Source: Pseudomonas aestuarii (GTDB taxonomy: Bacteria > Pseudomonadota > Gammaproteobacteria > Pseudomonadales > Pseudomonadaceae). From it: 64,000 nt of DNA. Position numbers and translations under genes: made by a program. Below the pieces are notes generated by a model. The model saw nothing but the letters and a program-made list of their open reading frames with translations. It did no database searches and was not told where the DNA came from. Within the stretch, counting starts at the first letter, position 1; the number at the start of each line of letters is the position of its first letter. The stretch spans positions 310,001 to 374,000 of the forward strand of contig NZ_JAQJZJ010000004.1 of the NCBI RefSeq assembly GCF_027988105.1. The letters run 5' to 3'. This document shows, piece after piece, positions 1 through 9,165 of the stretch.

Positions 1-1396
1 CGTTCCAGCGGTCGATGAAGTTACGTGCCAGATCGTAGACCGATGGACCTTCGATGCGGCTGTGCACATCCTGCCAAGGCATGCGCGGTTGGTCATCGGC
101 CAGGCGGCCATTGTCGGGGGAGGCTAGCGGCTGCGGTGTTTCGTGCAGGTAGGGATAAGGTTGTAGATGCTGCCCTGAGCGTTCCTGCAGCAGGTGGTAG
201 ATGAACCAGAGCATCGAACTAGCCAACTCGTTGGTGCTCTCGCGGTATGCGCCTGGAATGTCATCGAAGCTTTTGCCGCTGAGTACGGTTAGAACCCGTC
301 CGAGGTCGGTCTGGCTCATCCATTGGCTGATTAGTTCGATACTCTTGATGCGTAAGGATTCGTAGAGATTCCTCCCAGCCGCCTCAAGCTCGCGCAGCCA
401 GTCTTGCAATTGCAGCCTTAGCTCCTCAGCCATCGGGAGGTTATTGAGGTTGTCGTCAATCAGCTTGGCCATTGCACGAATGCTTGTGCCCACCATCTGC
501 CGCTGGGCAGCGCTAAGCCGTTCAAACCCTTCGTCGAGGTTCTCCATGGCGCTGTTCTTGGCGCGAATCAGCCCTTGCAGAACAGCGTGCGGAGGGCTGC
601 GGAAGAGGTCCGCAATGTAGGTCGCACCATTTAGGGCCGTGCTTGTACTGAGCGGGATAACGCCTGAACCCGTCACCGGTTTGGACAGATCAAACAGTGT
701 CGCCATCATCAGCCCCATCGAGCTGACATGTTTGTCCATATCCATCCAACCCAGTTTCGGCAGCCCTGGGTTGTAGGCGTCGTTGCCCTGACGCTTGCTG
801 GCGTCGAGGCTGAAATTATTGTCGTCGCGCCGGCCATATGCCAGATCGATACCGCCGACGTAACCTATTCTGTTATCGATCACCACGGACTTCTGATGGT
901 GAGAAAAAGCAACGCCCAGGCCTTTCATATCGCTCTGCTGGATGGCTGGAGTACAGAAAGCGCGCGGTCCCGCGCTAAGTCCGGCGTTGAGCTGGAATAT
1001 GGCCAACATGGTTTCGAAGTCATAGGTACCCAGGCTGCCGGCTGAGCTCAGCCACGGCATGACATAGACTTTCAGCGCAGGCTTCTTCTTCAGCGCCTGG
1101 TGCAGGCATTGCCAGAGACTGCGCTTGCCATCGAGAAGGACGTCATAGTTCACCTGCCAGCCTGTGATGAAAACGGAGCTGCTGGCTTGGTCTATCGCTG
1201 CTGCGACATCCTTGAAGTAATCCTCGCCGGTGGTAAAGAAACGCACGTTATTGCCGGTGCGTTTGGGGGCAAACAGGTCTTGTCCGTTGATGAAGAAATC
1301 TGGCGCGGAATACGCCACACAGGCTTTGCCATCCTGTGTGTTGATCTGGTTCAGTTCCTTTTCGCGTACACCGTTGTAGGCAGGGTTAGTCGCCAT
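1..1396 (-). CDS. Phospholipase D family T6SS effector (Tle5/PldB-like), partial at left edge
   Basis: The frame is open from an ATG at 1396 to the window edge, giving 465 visible residues with the C-terminus missing. Residues 167-174 read HHQKSVVID, the first HKD catalytic signature of the phospholipase D superfamily (H167, K169, D174), followed by GYVGGIDLAYGRRDD, the usual context of that motif. The second HKD motif should lie beyond the edge. There is no signal peptide, as expected for a T6SS cargo. The start lies 6 bp downstream of the stop of a vgrG with a C-terminal extension, the usual arrangement for Tle5 effectors, which attack membrane phospholipids of target cells. The immunity gene would also be outside the window. 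The family call is firm; PldA versus PldB subtype is not decided. It is the last visible gene of the T6SS transcription unit. Confidence 0.88.
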   Translation of the reverse strand, partial: MATNPAYNGVREKELNQINTQDGKACVAYSAPDFFINGQDLFAPKRTGNNVRFFTTGEDYFKDVAAAIDQASSSVFITGWQVNYDVLLDGKRSLWQCLHQALKKKPALKVYVMPWLSSAGSLGTYDFETMLAIFQLNAGLSAGPRAFCTPAIQQSDMKGLGVAFSHHQKSVVIDNRIGYVGGIDLAYGRRDDNNFSLDASKRQGNDAYNPGLPKLGWMDMDKHVSSMGLMMATLFDLSKPVTGSGVIPLSTSTALNGATYIADLFRSPPHAVLQGLIRAKNSAMENLDEGFERLSAAQRQMVGTSIRAMAKLIDDNLNNLPMAEELRLQLQDWLRELEAAGRNLYESLRIKSIELISQWMSQTDLGRVLTVLSGKSFDDIPGAYRESTNELASSMLWFIYHLLQERSGQHLQPYPYLHETPQPLASPDNGRLADDQPRMPWQDVHSRIEGPSVYDLARNFIDRWN

Positions 1397-1402
1397 GGCC
1401 AA

Positions 1403-3841
1403 TCATTCCTTGGATTGAAGGTGGGTATAGAGGTCGGTACTGCAGAGACTGTCCTGCTTACTGCGTTCATGTTGCAGCAATGCATTGCTGGCCTGATTGC
1501 GGGTAACGCAATCACGGAAGTCCAGGGCTCCTAGTGCATGCTGTTCGGCATCCCATCCCTGTCTTTCCAAGTGCAGGCGTAGGGCTACGCATTGGCCTGG
1601 ATAAGCAAGCCACAGGCTTTTTGACGCTTTGCAGTAAGCCGTCGATAGGGTCTTTTGCTGCTTGTCATCGAGTAGAACATGACCTTGCTCATCGGTTTCA
1701 CCCTCTAGCAAAACCTTGTCGTCATCGCCCTCTAGAATGCGCCAGGGAGTATGGGCTAGAGGAAAACCCTCATCTCCCGGGACATCCTGCAATTGGATAT
1801 TGAACAGATACTCGCGCTGCTCTATGGCGTCTGGAGTTGGCAATACTCCTGGCTTTGCGCGGTCTAGCAGCTTGCCGGCCCTATCCATATCCGCAGGCAG
1901 AGGAATAACAGGCATCAGGATTGCTATGCCCGAGCCCTTGCCCGGCGAGCCGCCCGCATTGATCTTGGCCAGTGGGCCGCTGAGGGTGACGCCGCCGGGG
2001 TCGAGTTTGATGAAGCTGCCGCCGGCTTTGAGGGTCAGCTCGGTGCCGGCTTCGATGACCATTTTTTGTCCGGCCTTGAGGTGGATCTCGCGGCCGGCCT
2101 TGGTCAGTTGCGCGCTGCCGAGTTTGATGTGCTGGTTCTGCCCGACGGTGAGGTGGTCGTCGGGTTTGACTTCGACTTTACGCTCGGCTTTGACGGTCAG
2201 GTGTTCTTCGGCTTTGAGCTCGGTAAAGCTGTTGGCTTCGACGGTGTCGTGGCGCTCGTGGCCGACGCGAATCTTCTGGTCGTGCTCGATGTTTTCGTCC
2301 CAGTCGCGCTGGGCGTGCAGGTAGATCTGCTCGGCGCCTTTCTGGTCTTCGATGCGCAGTTCGTTGTAGCCGCCACCGCCCGGCGAGCTGAGGGTCTTGA
2401 ACAGGCTGCGGGTTTTGTTCGCCGGCAGGTCGTAGGGAACCACGTGTTCCTTGTGGTACAGGCAGCCGGTGACCAGGGGCTGGTCGGGGTCGCCTTCGAG
2501 GAAGGTGACCAGCACTTCCATGCCGATCCGCGGGATGGCGATGGCGCCGTAGTTGTCGCCGGCCCAGCTGTTGGACACGCGCAGCCAGCAGCTGGTCTTG
2601 TCGTCGGCCTGGCCGTGCCGATCCCAGAAGAATTGCACCTTGATCCGGCCGTACTGGTCGCAGTGGATTTCCTCGCCGGCGGGGCCGGTGACCACCGCGC
2701 TCTGGCTGCCGAGCACGCGCGGTTTGGGGTGGGCCAGCGCTGGGCGGTAGGGGATGTCCCAGGGCGTGGCGCTGAAGCGGTTGCGGTAGCCCTGTTGGAA
2801 GCCATCGCTGGCGTCGGTATGACTGGTCACCGACTCTTCCAGCACCTGCGGCTGTTTGCCCTCATGGTTGATTTCACGTAGCAGCCAGAGGTCGTTGCAG
2901 TCCTGGCGCGGGTGGTCGGAGAGTTCGAGGAAGTGGCCGCTGAGCAGTTTCGGTTGATCGCTGCGGCCTTCGGCCAGGCGGTAGTCGGCGCGATGACGTT
3001 CGAGGTGGCGCTGGCTCAGGTGTTTGCCGCGGGTGCGGTCGGTGTAGCGGCCGGGGTAGTCGTAGTCTTCCAGGTCCGGCAGCGCTTTGGCCTCGGGGTC
3101 TTGCGCGGGCTTGAAGGCGGCCTCCAGCTGCAGGCGCGGTTGTTCGAAATCGTAATCGCGCCGCGTGGTGCGGCTGGTACGGGTTTCCAGGCGCACGGCA
3201 AAGCGTTTGACCACCGGCTCGTCGGCGGTCATGCCGTTGTCCTGCAGGTAGGCGGTGGGCTGGCCGAGTTTGCCGAAGGCGCTCTGGTCGTCGCCGAAGA
3301 TCAGCACATGGCCCTGCTGGCTGTGCTGGAAGTGATAGTGGATGCCTTCTTCCTCGCACAGGCGCTGAATAAAGTGCAGGTCCGATTCGTCGTACTGCAC
3401 GCAGTAATCGCGCTCGGGATAGACGGTCGGGCCAAGCTGGAACTGGTAAGCGTTGGCCTGGATGCCGTGCTCTTCGAGCACCTGCGCAACTATCTGCGGC
3501 ACCGTGAGGTGCTGGAAGATGCGCTGGTTGCTGCGGTGAGTCAGGTAGCTGAGCTGCGGCACCAGGGAGATTTTGTAGCGGGTCAGGCGCTTGCCGGACT
3601 CGCCTTGGGCGACCTGGTAGATGATGCCGTGCACGCCTGGGCCATCGGGCGTGAAGGCGAGAAAGGCCGGCTGATGCAGCAGGCTTTGCAGGTCGAGGTC
3701 CGGGCGCTCGCTGATCAACTCGACGTCGAAGCGATAGGGCTGGCTGATCGCCTCGCGCCCGCTGAACTCGAGCACTTGCAGGTCGTGTTCGAGGCCTTCG
3801 ATGCTCAGGCTGAAATGGGTTTCATTGGCCGGGTTGAACAT
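1403..3841 (-). CDS. vgrG: VgrG (TssI) spike protein with C-terminal extension
   Basis: A VgrG/TssI spike of 812 aa, the trimeric tip of the T6SS needle. The gp27-like N-terminal part begins FNPANETHFSLSIEG, the gp5 OB-fold and beta-helix follow (PGGVTLSGPLAKINAGG at about residues 630-650), and then a region of roughly 165 residues lacks VgrG repeats. This tail is about where a transthyretin-like or cargo-binding domain sits in VgrGs that carry lipase effectors. An ATG at 3847 is also in frame, but AAGGA lies directly against it and is correctly spaced (7 nt) from the ATG at 3841, so I prefer 3841. The gene is followed after 6 bp by a phospholipase D effector, its probable cargo. It is a close paralog of the second vgrG at 16179-18284. 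Confidence 0.93.
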   Translation of the reverse strand: MFNPANETHFSLSIEGLEHDLQVLEFSGREAISQPYRFDVELISERPDLDLQSLLHQPAFLAFTPDGPGVHGIIYQVAQGESGKRLTRYKISLVPQLSYLTHRSNQRIFQHLTVPQIVAQVLEEHGIQANAYQFQLGPTVYPERDYCVQYDESDLHFIQRLCEEEGIHYHFQHSQQGHVLIFGDDQSAFGKLGQPTAYLQDNGMTADEPVVKRFAVRLETRTSRTTRRDYDFEQPRLQLEAAFKPAQDPEAKALPDLEDYDYPGRYTDRTRGKHLSQRHLERHRADYRLAEGRSDQPKLLSGHFLELSDHPRQDCNDLWLLREINHEGKQPQVLEESVTSHTDASDGFQQGYRNRFSATPWDIPYRPALAHPKPRVLGSQSAVVTGPAGEEIHCDQYGRIKVQFFWDRHGQADDKTSCWLRVSNSWAGDNYGAIAIPRIGMEVLVTFLEGDPDQPLVTGCLYHKEHVVPYDLPANKTRSLFKTLSSPGGGGYNELRIEDQKGAEQIYLHAQRDWDENIEHDQKIRVGHERHDTVEANSFTELKAEEHLTVKAERKVEVKPDDHLTVGQNQHIKLGSAQLTKAGREIHLKAGQKMVIEAGTELTLKAGGSFIKLDPGGVTLSGPLAKINAGGSPGKGSGIAILMPVIPLPADMDRAGKLLDRAKPGVLPTPDAIEQREYLFNIQLQDVPGDEGFPLAHTPWRILEGDDDKVLLEGETDEQGHVLLDDKQQKTLSTAYCKASKSLWLAYPGQCVALRLHLERQGWDAEQHALGALDFRDCVTRNQASNALLQHERSKQDSLCSTDLYTHLQSKE

Positions 3842-3891
3842 GCTCATTTCCTTGTAAAAAATTCATCCATTGATGCGGGCATGCGTTGCGT

Positions 3892-4887
3892 TCAGTGGCG
3901 TCCCAGCCAGCGCGACCAACGGCCCGGTGGCGGCTGACGGAACACCGCCAGCAACTGCGCGCAACTGATGCCGCGTTGCGCCTCGTCGAAGGCCAGGGCG
4001 GTACGCAGGGCCGGCCAGCAGTGTGGCGGCAGTTGTTCCGGTCGTTGCAGCCGCTGATCCAGTTCCAGGGCCTTGGCTTGTTTGGCGCTGAGGCGACGGA
4101 ATGGATGACGGCCGCTGGCCAGCTCGTAGAGCACGCAGGCCAGGGCGTAGACATCGGCCGCGGCGGTCAGCGGTGCGCCGTCGAGCAATTCCAGCGCGGC
4201 GTAACGCGGGGTCCAGGCGGTAAAGCGGTTGCGGCACAGACGCGGCAGGCCGGGTAGCAAACCTTCCACCGGCTGGCCGAGACCATAATCGAACAGACGC
4301 AGGCCGTCTTCGGCGAGCATCACGTTGCTGGGTTTCAGGTCGCCATGCAGCACGCCCAGGCTGTGCGAATAACTCAGGGCGTCGAGCAGGGCGATGGAAA
4401 TTTCCTGCAGCTCGCGCCAAGGCAAACCCTCAGGGCGTTCGCAGAGCAGCTGATCGAGGGTCAGGCCCTTGAGCAGCTCGAGGATCAGGAAGGCGCGCTG
4501 GCTCGGCACATCGACCTCGAAGCCGAACAGGCGCACCACATGGGGGTGGTTGAGCCGCGCGGTGAGGGCGAATTCGCTGTAGAGCAGGGCGTTGGCGTCC
4601 GGGTATTCGGCAAAATCGTCGCTGAGGGTTTTCAGCGCCACATAGGGTTCGGGGTCGCCGAACTGTTCGCGCAGCAGGTCGCGGGCGCGGTACACCGCGC
4701 CCATGCCGCCGACGCCGAGCAGGCGTTCGATCTTGTAGCGCCCGCCGAGCACTTCCGGCAGTTCGCTGAGCACCGGCCGCGTGGCCTTTTCCGCCGGTTT
4801 GGCGGCAGTGGCGGCCAGGGCGAAATAGGTCAGGTCGCTGGCCTCGTTGCTGGCCAGCGGCGGTGCGTCGAGCAGTTGTTCGCTCAT
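3892..4887 (-). CDS. stk1: T6SS-associated serine/threonine protein kinase (Stk1/PpkA type, short form)
   Basis: A 331-aa Hanks-type kinase. The glycine-rich loop GVGGMG is at about residues 58-63, the ATP-binding lysine is in YVALKTL, and the catalytic loop reads HGDLKPSN rather than HRDLKPxN. The metal-binding motif is DYG (LFDYGLG) instead of DFG. There is no transmembrane segment or extracellular domain after the kinase domain, unlike the much longer PpkA of HSI-I; the length fits Stk1 of HSI-II. It lies 10 bp after the PP2C phosphatase gene, and kinase-phosphatase pairs tune T6SS assembly by acting on the FHA protein, which is encoded here at 11868-13064. About 50 bp separate it from the downstream vgrG. 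Confidence 0.9.
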   Translation of the reverse strand: MSEQLLDAPPLASNEASDLTYFALAATAAKPAEKATRPVLSELPEVLGGRYKIERLLGVGGMGAVYRARDLLREQFGDPEPYVALKTLSDDFAEYPDANALLYSEFALTARLNHPHVVRLFGFEVDVPSQRAFLILELLKGLTLDQLLCERPEGLPWRELQEISIALLDALSYSHSLGVLHGDLKPSNVMLAEDGLRLFDYGLGQPVEGLLPGLPRLCRNRFTAWTPRYAALELLDGAPLTAAADVYALACVLYELASGRHPFRRLSAKQAKALELDQRLQRPEQLPPHCWPALRTALAFDEAQRGISCAQLLAVFRQPPPGRWSRWLGRH

Positions 4888-4897
4888 CCGGGCGTCC

Positions 4898-5626
4898 TCA
4901 TCGGCGGATCACCACCGCACTCAGGTTGTCCCGCGCCGGCCCGTCGAGCACCCGCTGGAACAAGCGATTGAGGGTCAGTTGCGGCGCCGGCAGATTGAGC
5001 GCGGCGCCCAATTCGTCAGCGGATAGATCCTGATAGAGGCCATCACTGCACAGCAGAAAGACATCGCCGGGCAGGATGTCCAGTTCGAGAATCTCCAGCT
5101 TCAGCTCTTCGCTGGCGCCAATGGCGCGGGTCAGCGCATGGGCCGCCGGGTGGCGTGCGGCCTCGGCAGGGCTGAGCTGTTGCTCGTCGATCAGCTGTTG
5201 CAGCAGCGAGTGATCGCGGCTGAGCTGGTACAGCCGGCTGCCGCGCCACAGGTAGCAGCGGCTATCGCCGGCCCACACGCAGGCGGCGCGGTCGTCCTCG
5301 ATCAGCAGCGCCACCACGGTGCTGCCGATCAGCGTATCCGGGCGTTCGGCGGTGACCGTCAGCTCCTGACCGAGACGCCGGTTGAGCCCGTGCAGGCGCT
5401 TGCGCAGCTCGCCCAAACGCTGCTGCAAGTCACCCTCGCTGGGTTCGCCCAGGTACTCGACGATCAGGCGACTGGCCAGGGCGCCGTTCTGGTGCCCGCC
5501 CATGCCATCGGCGACCACCCACAGGCCCTGCTCCGGCATCGCCAGAAACGCATCTTCGTTACGCGCGCGCACCTTGCCGACCTCGGTGCGCGCGGCGCTG
5601 CGCCATGTATTAGTCACTTGCACCAT
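4898..5626 (-). CDS. stp1: PP2C-type serine/threonine phosphatase (Stp1/PppA type)
   Basis: A 242-aa PP2C/PPM phosphatase. Near the N-terminus it has RNEDAF and DGMGGH, the two metal-binding motifs of the family, and later SDGLYQD and RDNLS near the C-terminus. It antagonises the kinase encoded immediately downstream and so helps control T6SS firing. Its start overlaps the end of tssM by one base, so translation is probably coupled. Gene order tssM-stp-stk is that of P. aeruginosa HSI-II (PA1669-PA1671). Confidence 0.92.
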   Translation of the reverse strand: MVQVTNTWRSAARTEVGKVRARNEDAFLAMPEQGLWVVADGMGGHQNGALASRLIVEYLGEPSEGDLQQRLGELRKRLHGLNRRLGQELTVTAERPDTLIGSTVVALLIEDDRAACVWAGDSRCYLWRGSRLYQLSRDHSLLQQLIDEQQLSPAEAARHPAAHALTRAIGASEELKLEILELDILPGDVFLLCSDGLYQDLSADELGAALNLPAPQLTLNRLFQRVLDGPARDNLSAVVIRR

Positions 5627-8600
5627 CAGAGCGTCGCCGGCAGCTTGAAGCTGCGCAGCAGGTCGATATCGAACGGGTTCGGTGAGCGCTGGCTGTGTAG
5701 CAGGTAGCTGGCGTGGCGGCCGGCAAGGTCGGCCTTGAGCATCAGCACATCGCGACCGCTGTGGTAGTCCACGCTCATCAGGTCGAGCAGGCGAAACAGT
5801 GACCAGGGGCCGCTGTTCTTCTCGATGCCGACTTTATGCCCGCCGAGTTCCTCGACCACCAGGCTGGTGCGGCCTTCGTTGGCTTCGGCCGGCCAGCTGA
5901 AGGCGGTCTGCACGATCGGCCCGTGGCGGTATTCCATCTGCTGGCCGTCGAAGCGGAATTCCGCACGGCCCAGGCTGGAATCCAGCGAGTAAGGCTCGAG
6001 CTTGAACAGCACTTTCGGCTCGTTGGGGTTTTCCGCGAAGAAGCTGCGGTGGATGGTCTGGGTATGGCTCATCTGCAACAGGAACTCGCGCGATAGCGGC
6101 AAGCCGCGACCGTCGATGCGGCGCACCTGGTATTGGCCGGCGCTGCCGCTGACGAAGGGCTTGAGGTAGCCGTCGAAGAAGCGCTGGGCGATGCCCTGGG
6201 TCTTGAAAAACTCGCGGAAGTCGGCAATCGCCACGTCGCTTGCGCTGCGTGCGCTGAACGGATAACGCTGCTTCAACGAGCCTTTATAGGCGGCGTACAG
6301 CTCGCTCTTGTAGCGCTGGTTGAGGTAGTGGTGGGCGTCGTCCAGTACCAGCATCCAGCTGTCTTCGGCGAGCAGACTGAGCCAGTTGCCAATCGGTTGC
6401 GGCAGGCGCGAGGCGCTGCTACGCAGCTGGTTGATGGCATCGCGTCTGCCGCCCATGCGCGCCTTGGCCAGTTCGAATGCGGCCTGTTCCGGGGCACTGG
6501 CGTGGGCCAGGCTGGCCAGTTGCAGCTGCAACGCATCCAGGGCTTGCAGGGTTATCGCCAGTTCCGCGGCGGCACCGCCGTTTTCGTCGAGCAAACGGTG
6601 CAGCGGCTCGAAGCGCCGTTCCAGGGTTTTGCGCGCGGTATCCGGCAGGTTCTTCACCAGTGCCGCCTGGGCCTGTTCGGCGGCGGCGCCGGCGAGCTTG
6701 GCGACTTTACCCAACTTGCCCCTGGCGCCCTGCAGCGCCTCGGCAGCAACGCCCGCGCTGTCGGCGGCTTCGGCCATGCCCTTGAAGCGGGTGTTGTCGC
6801 GCACCTCCACCAGCAGTTGCAGCAGCGGCGAGTTGGCGGCGGTCAGGCCGGCCAGTTGCAGGGCGCCCTGGTTGGCGCTGCCGATCGGCTCCAATGTCAG
6901 CTGGGCCAGGGTTTCGCCCCAGTAGTTGGCATAGTCGCGAAAGTACAGCTGCTCCATTTCCACCAGCAGACGGCTGAGGTCGTTACTGCTGAGGTTGTCG
7001 CTACCACCGAGTACCCAGTTGTCGCGCAGGGTATCGCGCACCAGGTCGGCGCCCTTGGCGGTGAAGGTCTGCTGGTAGCCGACCTGGGTATAGAAGCCCG
7101 GGATGGCGTAATCAGCGCCGGCGAACAAGGCGGCTTGCGGGCCGAGTTTCTCGCTCAGGCGATACTCCGGCAGGCTGCGCGCCTGGTCACGCAGCATGCG
7201 GTAGACCACGGTGGCCAGCGACTCGCTGCGCAGCACCTGACGGGCCTGGGCGACCAGCGGTTCGTTGAGCGAGTAGGACGCGAACGACTCCGTCAGCAGG
7301 CGCTCGAAGTGCTGGTTGAGCCCGCGCTGCCCGGCACTGTTGCCGGCGTAGCGCAGCGACCAGTCGGCGGCCAGCCATTGCTGCAGGAAGGCCTTGTCGC
7401 GACGTTCTTCAAGATTGAGCATCAGGTAGGCGCGCAGGCTGTTGAGCAGGCCCTCGCGGTCGTTCAGGTTGGCCCGCACTTGCGCTTCCAGCTGGCGGCC
7501 GACGCGCGGCAGCAGCAGGCTTTCCAGCTCGCCGCGGTAGACCCGTTGCAGCGTTGGGTCGACCTTCTCGCCCTGATACAGGCCGCCGCGTTGCAGGTAG
7601 GCGGCTTCGTCTACCGGCACAAACACCTGGGTCGCGGCATAGCTGTGATCCAGCGCTTGCAACGTGCGCAGGGCATCGTCCTGGACGCCGAGGCTGTCAT
7701 GTTGCCGAGTCAGTTGCCGGGCGATCTCGCGCAGTTGCTCCAGACGTTCGTGGTTGCCGGAGAAGCCGTTGGCCCAGAGTGCGCCGAACAGGCTCAGGCA
7801 GACGAACGCCGCGGCGTACATGGCGCGCTGGCCCCAGTCGATGCGCCGTACTTCCTTCTGGTCCAAGCCTGCCAGCTCGGATTCGGGGAAGATCACCTGG
7901 CTCAGCAGGTGGTTGATAAAGCGTGCCCGGCCACTGCGGAAGGTCGGCAGCGCGCTGCTGGCCAGACCCAGGTTGCGGCCGATGTCGCTGGTGCTCGGGT
8001 CGAGCTGGCTGTTCAGCTCCGGCGCGCTGGTCAGGTAGAAACCGCGCAATTGGCTGGCGCGCTGGTAGCGGTTGCCGCTGAAGGCCAGCTCACTGAACAG
8101 GCACAGGCGCTCGCCGATCAGCCCAAGTTGATGCGGGAAGTCGAGGATACGGCCACGGCGCTGGGTGTCGCGCTCCTGGTGCATGCGCAGGATCACCTGG
8201 CTGTTGAGGCGGCGCAGCAGTTCTTCGAACTCCTGGCGGATCACCTGCACGTCGGTAGGGTTCTGCTCCTTGCGGAAGCTGGCGCCGAGCACCTGATCGC
8301 TCTCTTCGCGCGACAGCTGATCGAAGAACTCGTCGAAGCCCAGCACCTTGTCGGCCTTGCTCAGGACCAGGTACACCGGCACATCGGCGCCGAGGCGCTG
8401 GTGAATCTCCTGCAGACGCTGGCGGGTCTGCCGGGCCAGGTTTTCCAGCTCGACCTCGCTGCCGCCCTGCAGCTGCTCGACCGGGATATTGACCAGCACC
8501 CCATTGAGTGGCCGGGCGCGGCGCTGGCGCAGCAGGCCGAGGAGGAAGTCCCAGGCGCGGCTGTCGATGGCCGGGTCGGGTTGATTCAGGTAACGCCCGG

Positions 8601-9165
8601 CGGTGTCGATCAGTACCGCGTGATCGGCGAAATACCAGTCGGCGTAGCGGGTACCGGATACGTCCTTGGTCAGGCGCTGCTGTTCACCGCGGTTGAGCGG
8701 AAAATCCAGGCCGGAGAAGTCCAGCAGGCTGGTCTTGCCACTGCCATGCGGGCCGAGCAGCAGGTACCAGGGCAACTCGTTGCGCCACTTCTCGCTACGG
8801 CCGCGGTAAAGGCTGGAGCGCTTCAAGGTGTGCAGCGCCTGCTTGAAGCGCTGACGCAGTTCAATCTGCTCCTCGCCGATCATGCCTTCACGGCGCAGGC
8901 GTTCCTGGGCCTCGGCGTCGTCTTCCTCGGCCTTCTTGCGCGCGGTGGTTTTCCAGCTGGCGAAGACCATGGCCAGCCCCCAGAGCAGAAACAACCCGCT
9001 GATGCTCAGCAGGCGACTGGTGGTCGACTCCCAGAACTTGTAGTCATTGACCGCCAGCAATGGGCCGACGAACCACACCAGCAGCGCCAGAACCAATACC
9101 AGGCACAGGCTCCAGACCCAGGTCTTGCGGAAAAAAGCGGCTAACTTGCCGAGAAAACTCTTCAT
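5626..9165 (-). CDS. tssM: T6SS inner-membrane protein TssM (IcmF)
   Basis: An 1179-aa IcmF/TssM, the normal length. Two transmembrane segments lie at about residues 18-40 and 52-71 and a third at about 441-465; the long remainder is periplasmic and binds the TssJ lipoprotein. A Walker A motif GPHGSGKT is at residues 138-145 in the cytoplasmic domain, followed by a Walker-B-like region. TssM, TssL and TssJ form the trans-envelope complex that anchors the apparatus. The start overlaps the end of tssL by 4 bp. The long plus-strand open frame across this gene is a codon-bias shadow. Confidence 0.97.
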   Translation of the reverse strand: MKSFLGKLAAFFRKTWVWSLCLVLVLALLVWFVGPLLAVNDYKFWESTTSRLLSISGLFLLWGLAMVFASWKTTARKKAEEDDAEAQERLRREGMIGEEQIELRQRFKQALHTLKRSSLYRGRSEKWRNELPWYLLLGPHGSGKTSLLDFSGLDFPLNRGEQQRLTKDVSGTRYADWYFADHAVLIDTAGRYLNQPDPAIDSRAWDFLLGLLRQRRARPLNGVLVNIPVEQLQGGSEVELENLARQTRQRLQEIHQRLGADVPVYLVLSKADKVLGFDEFFDQLSREESDQVLGASFRKEQNPTDVQVIRQEFEELLRRLNSQVILRMHQERDTQRRGRILDFPHQLGLIGERLCLFSELAFSGNRYQRASQLRGFYLTSAPELNSQLDPSTSDIGRNLGLASSALPTFRSGRARFINHLLSQVIFPESELAGLDQKEVRRIDWGQRAMYAAAFVCLSLFGALWANGFSGNHERLEQLREIARQLTRQHDSLGVQDDALRTLQALDHSYAATQVFVPVDEAAYLQRGGLYQGEKVDPTLQRVYRGELESLLLPRVGRQLEAQVRANLNDREGLLNSLRAYLMLNLEERRDKAFLQQWLAADWSLRYAGNSAGQRGLNQHFERLLTESFASYSLNEPLVAQARQVLRSESLATVVYRMLRDQARSLPEYRLSEKLGPQAALFAGADYAIPGFYTQVGYQQTFTAKGADLVRDTLRDNWVLGGSDNLSSNDLSRLLVEMEQLYFRDYANYWGETLAQLTLEPIGSANQGALQLAGLTAANSPLLQLLVEVRDNTRFKGMAEAADSAGVAAEALQGARGKLGKVAKLAGAAAEQAQAALVKNLPDTARKTLERRFEPLHRLLDENGGAAAELAITLQALDALQLQLASLAHASAPEQAAFELAKARMGGRRDAINQLRSSASRLPQPIGNWLSLLAEDSWMLVLDDAHHYLNQRYKSELYAAYKGSLKQRYPFSARSASDVAIADFREFFKTQGIAQRFFDGYLKPFVSGSAGQYQVRRIDGRGLPLSREFLLQMSHTQTIHRSFFAENPNEPKVLFKLEPYSLDSSLGRAEFRFDGQQMEYRHGPIVQTAFSWPAEANEGRTSLVVEELGGHKVGIEKNSGPWSLFRLLDLMSVDYHSGRDVLMLKADLAGRHASYLLHSQRSPNPFDIDLLRSFKLPATL

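Noticed and set aside
6133..9144. Plus-strand open frame of about 1000 codons opposite tssM
   Set aside because: It is the codon-bias shadow of a GC-rich gene; the translation is low in complexity (runs of A, G, V, Q) and has no family features.
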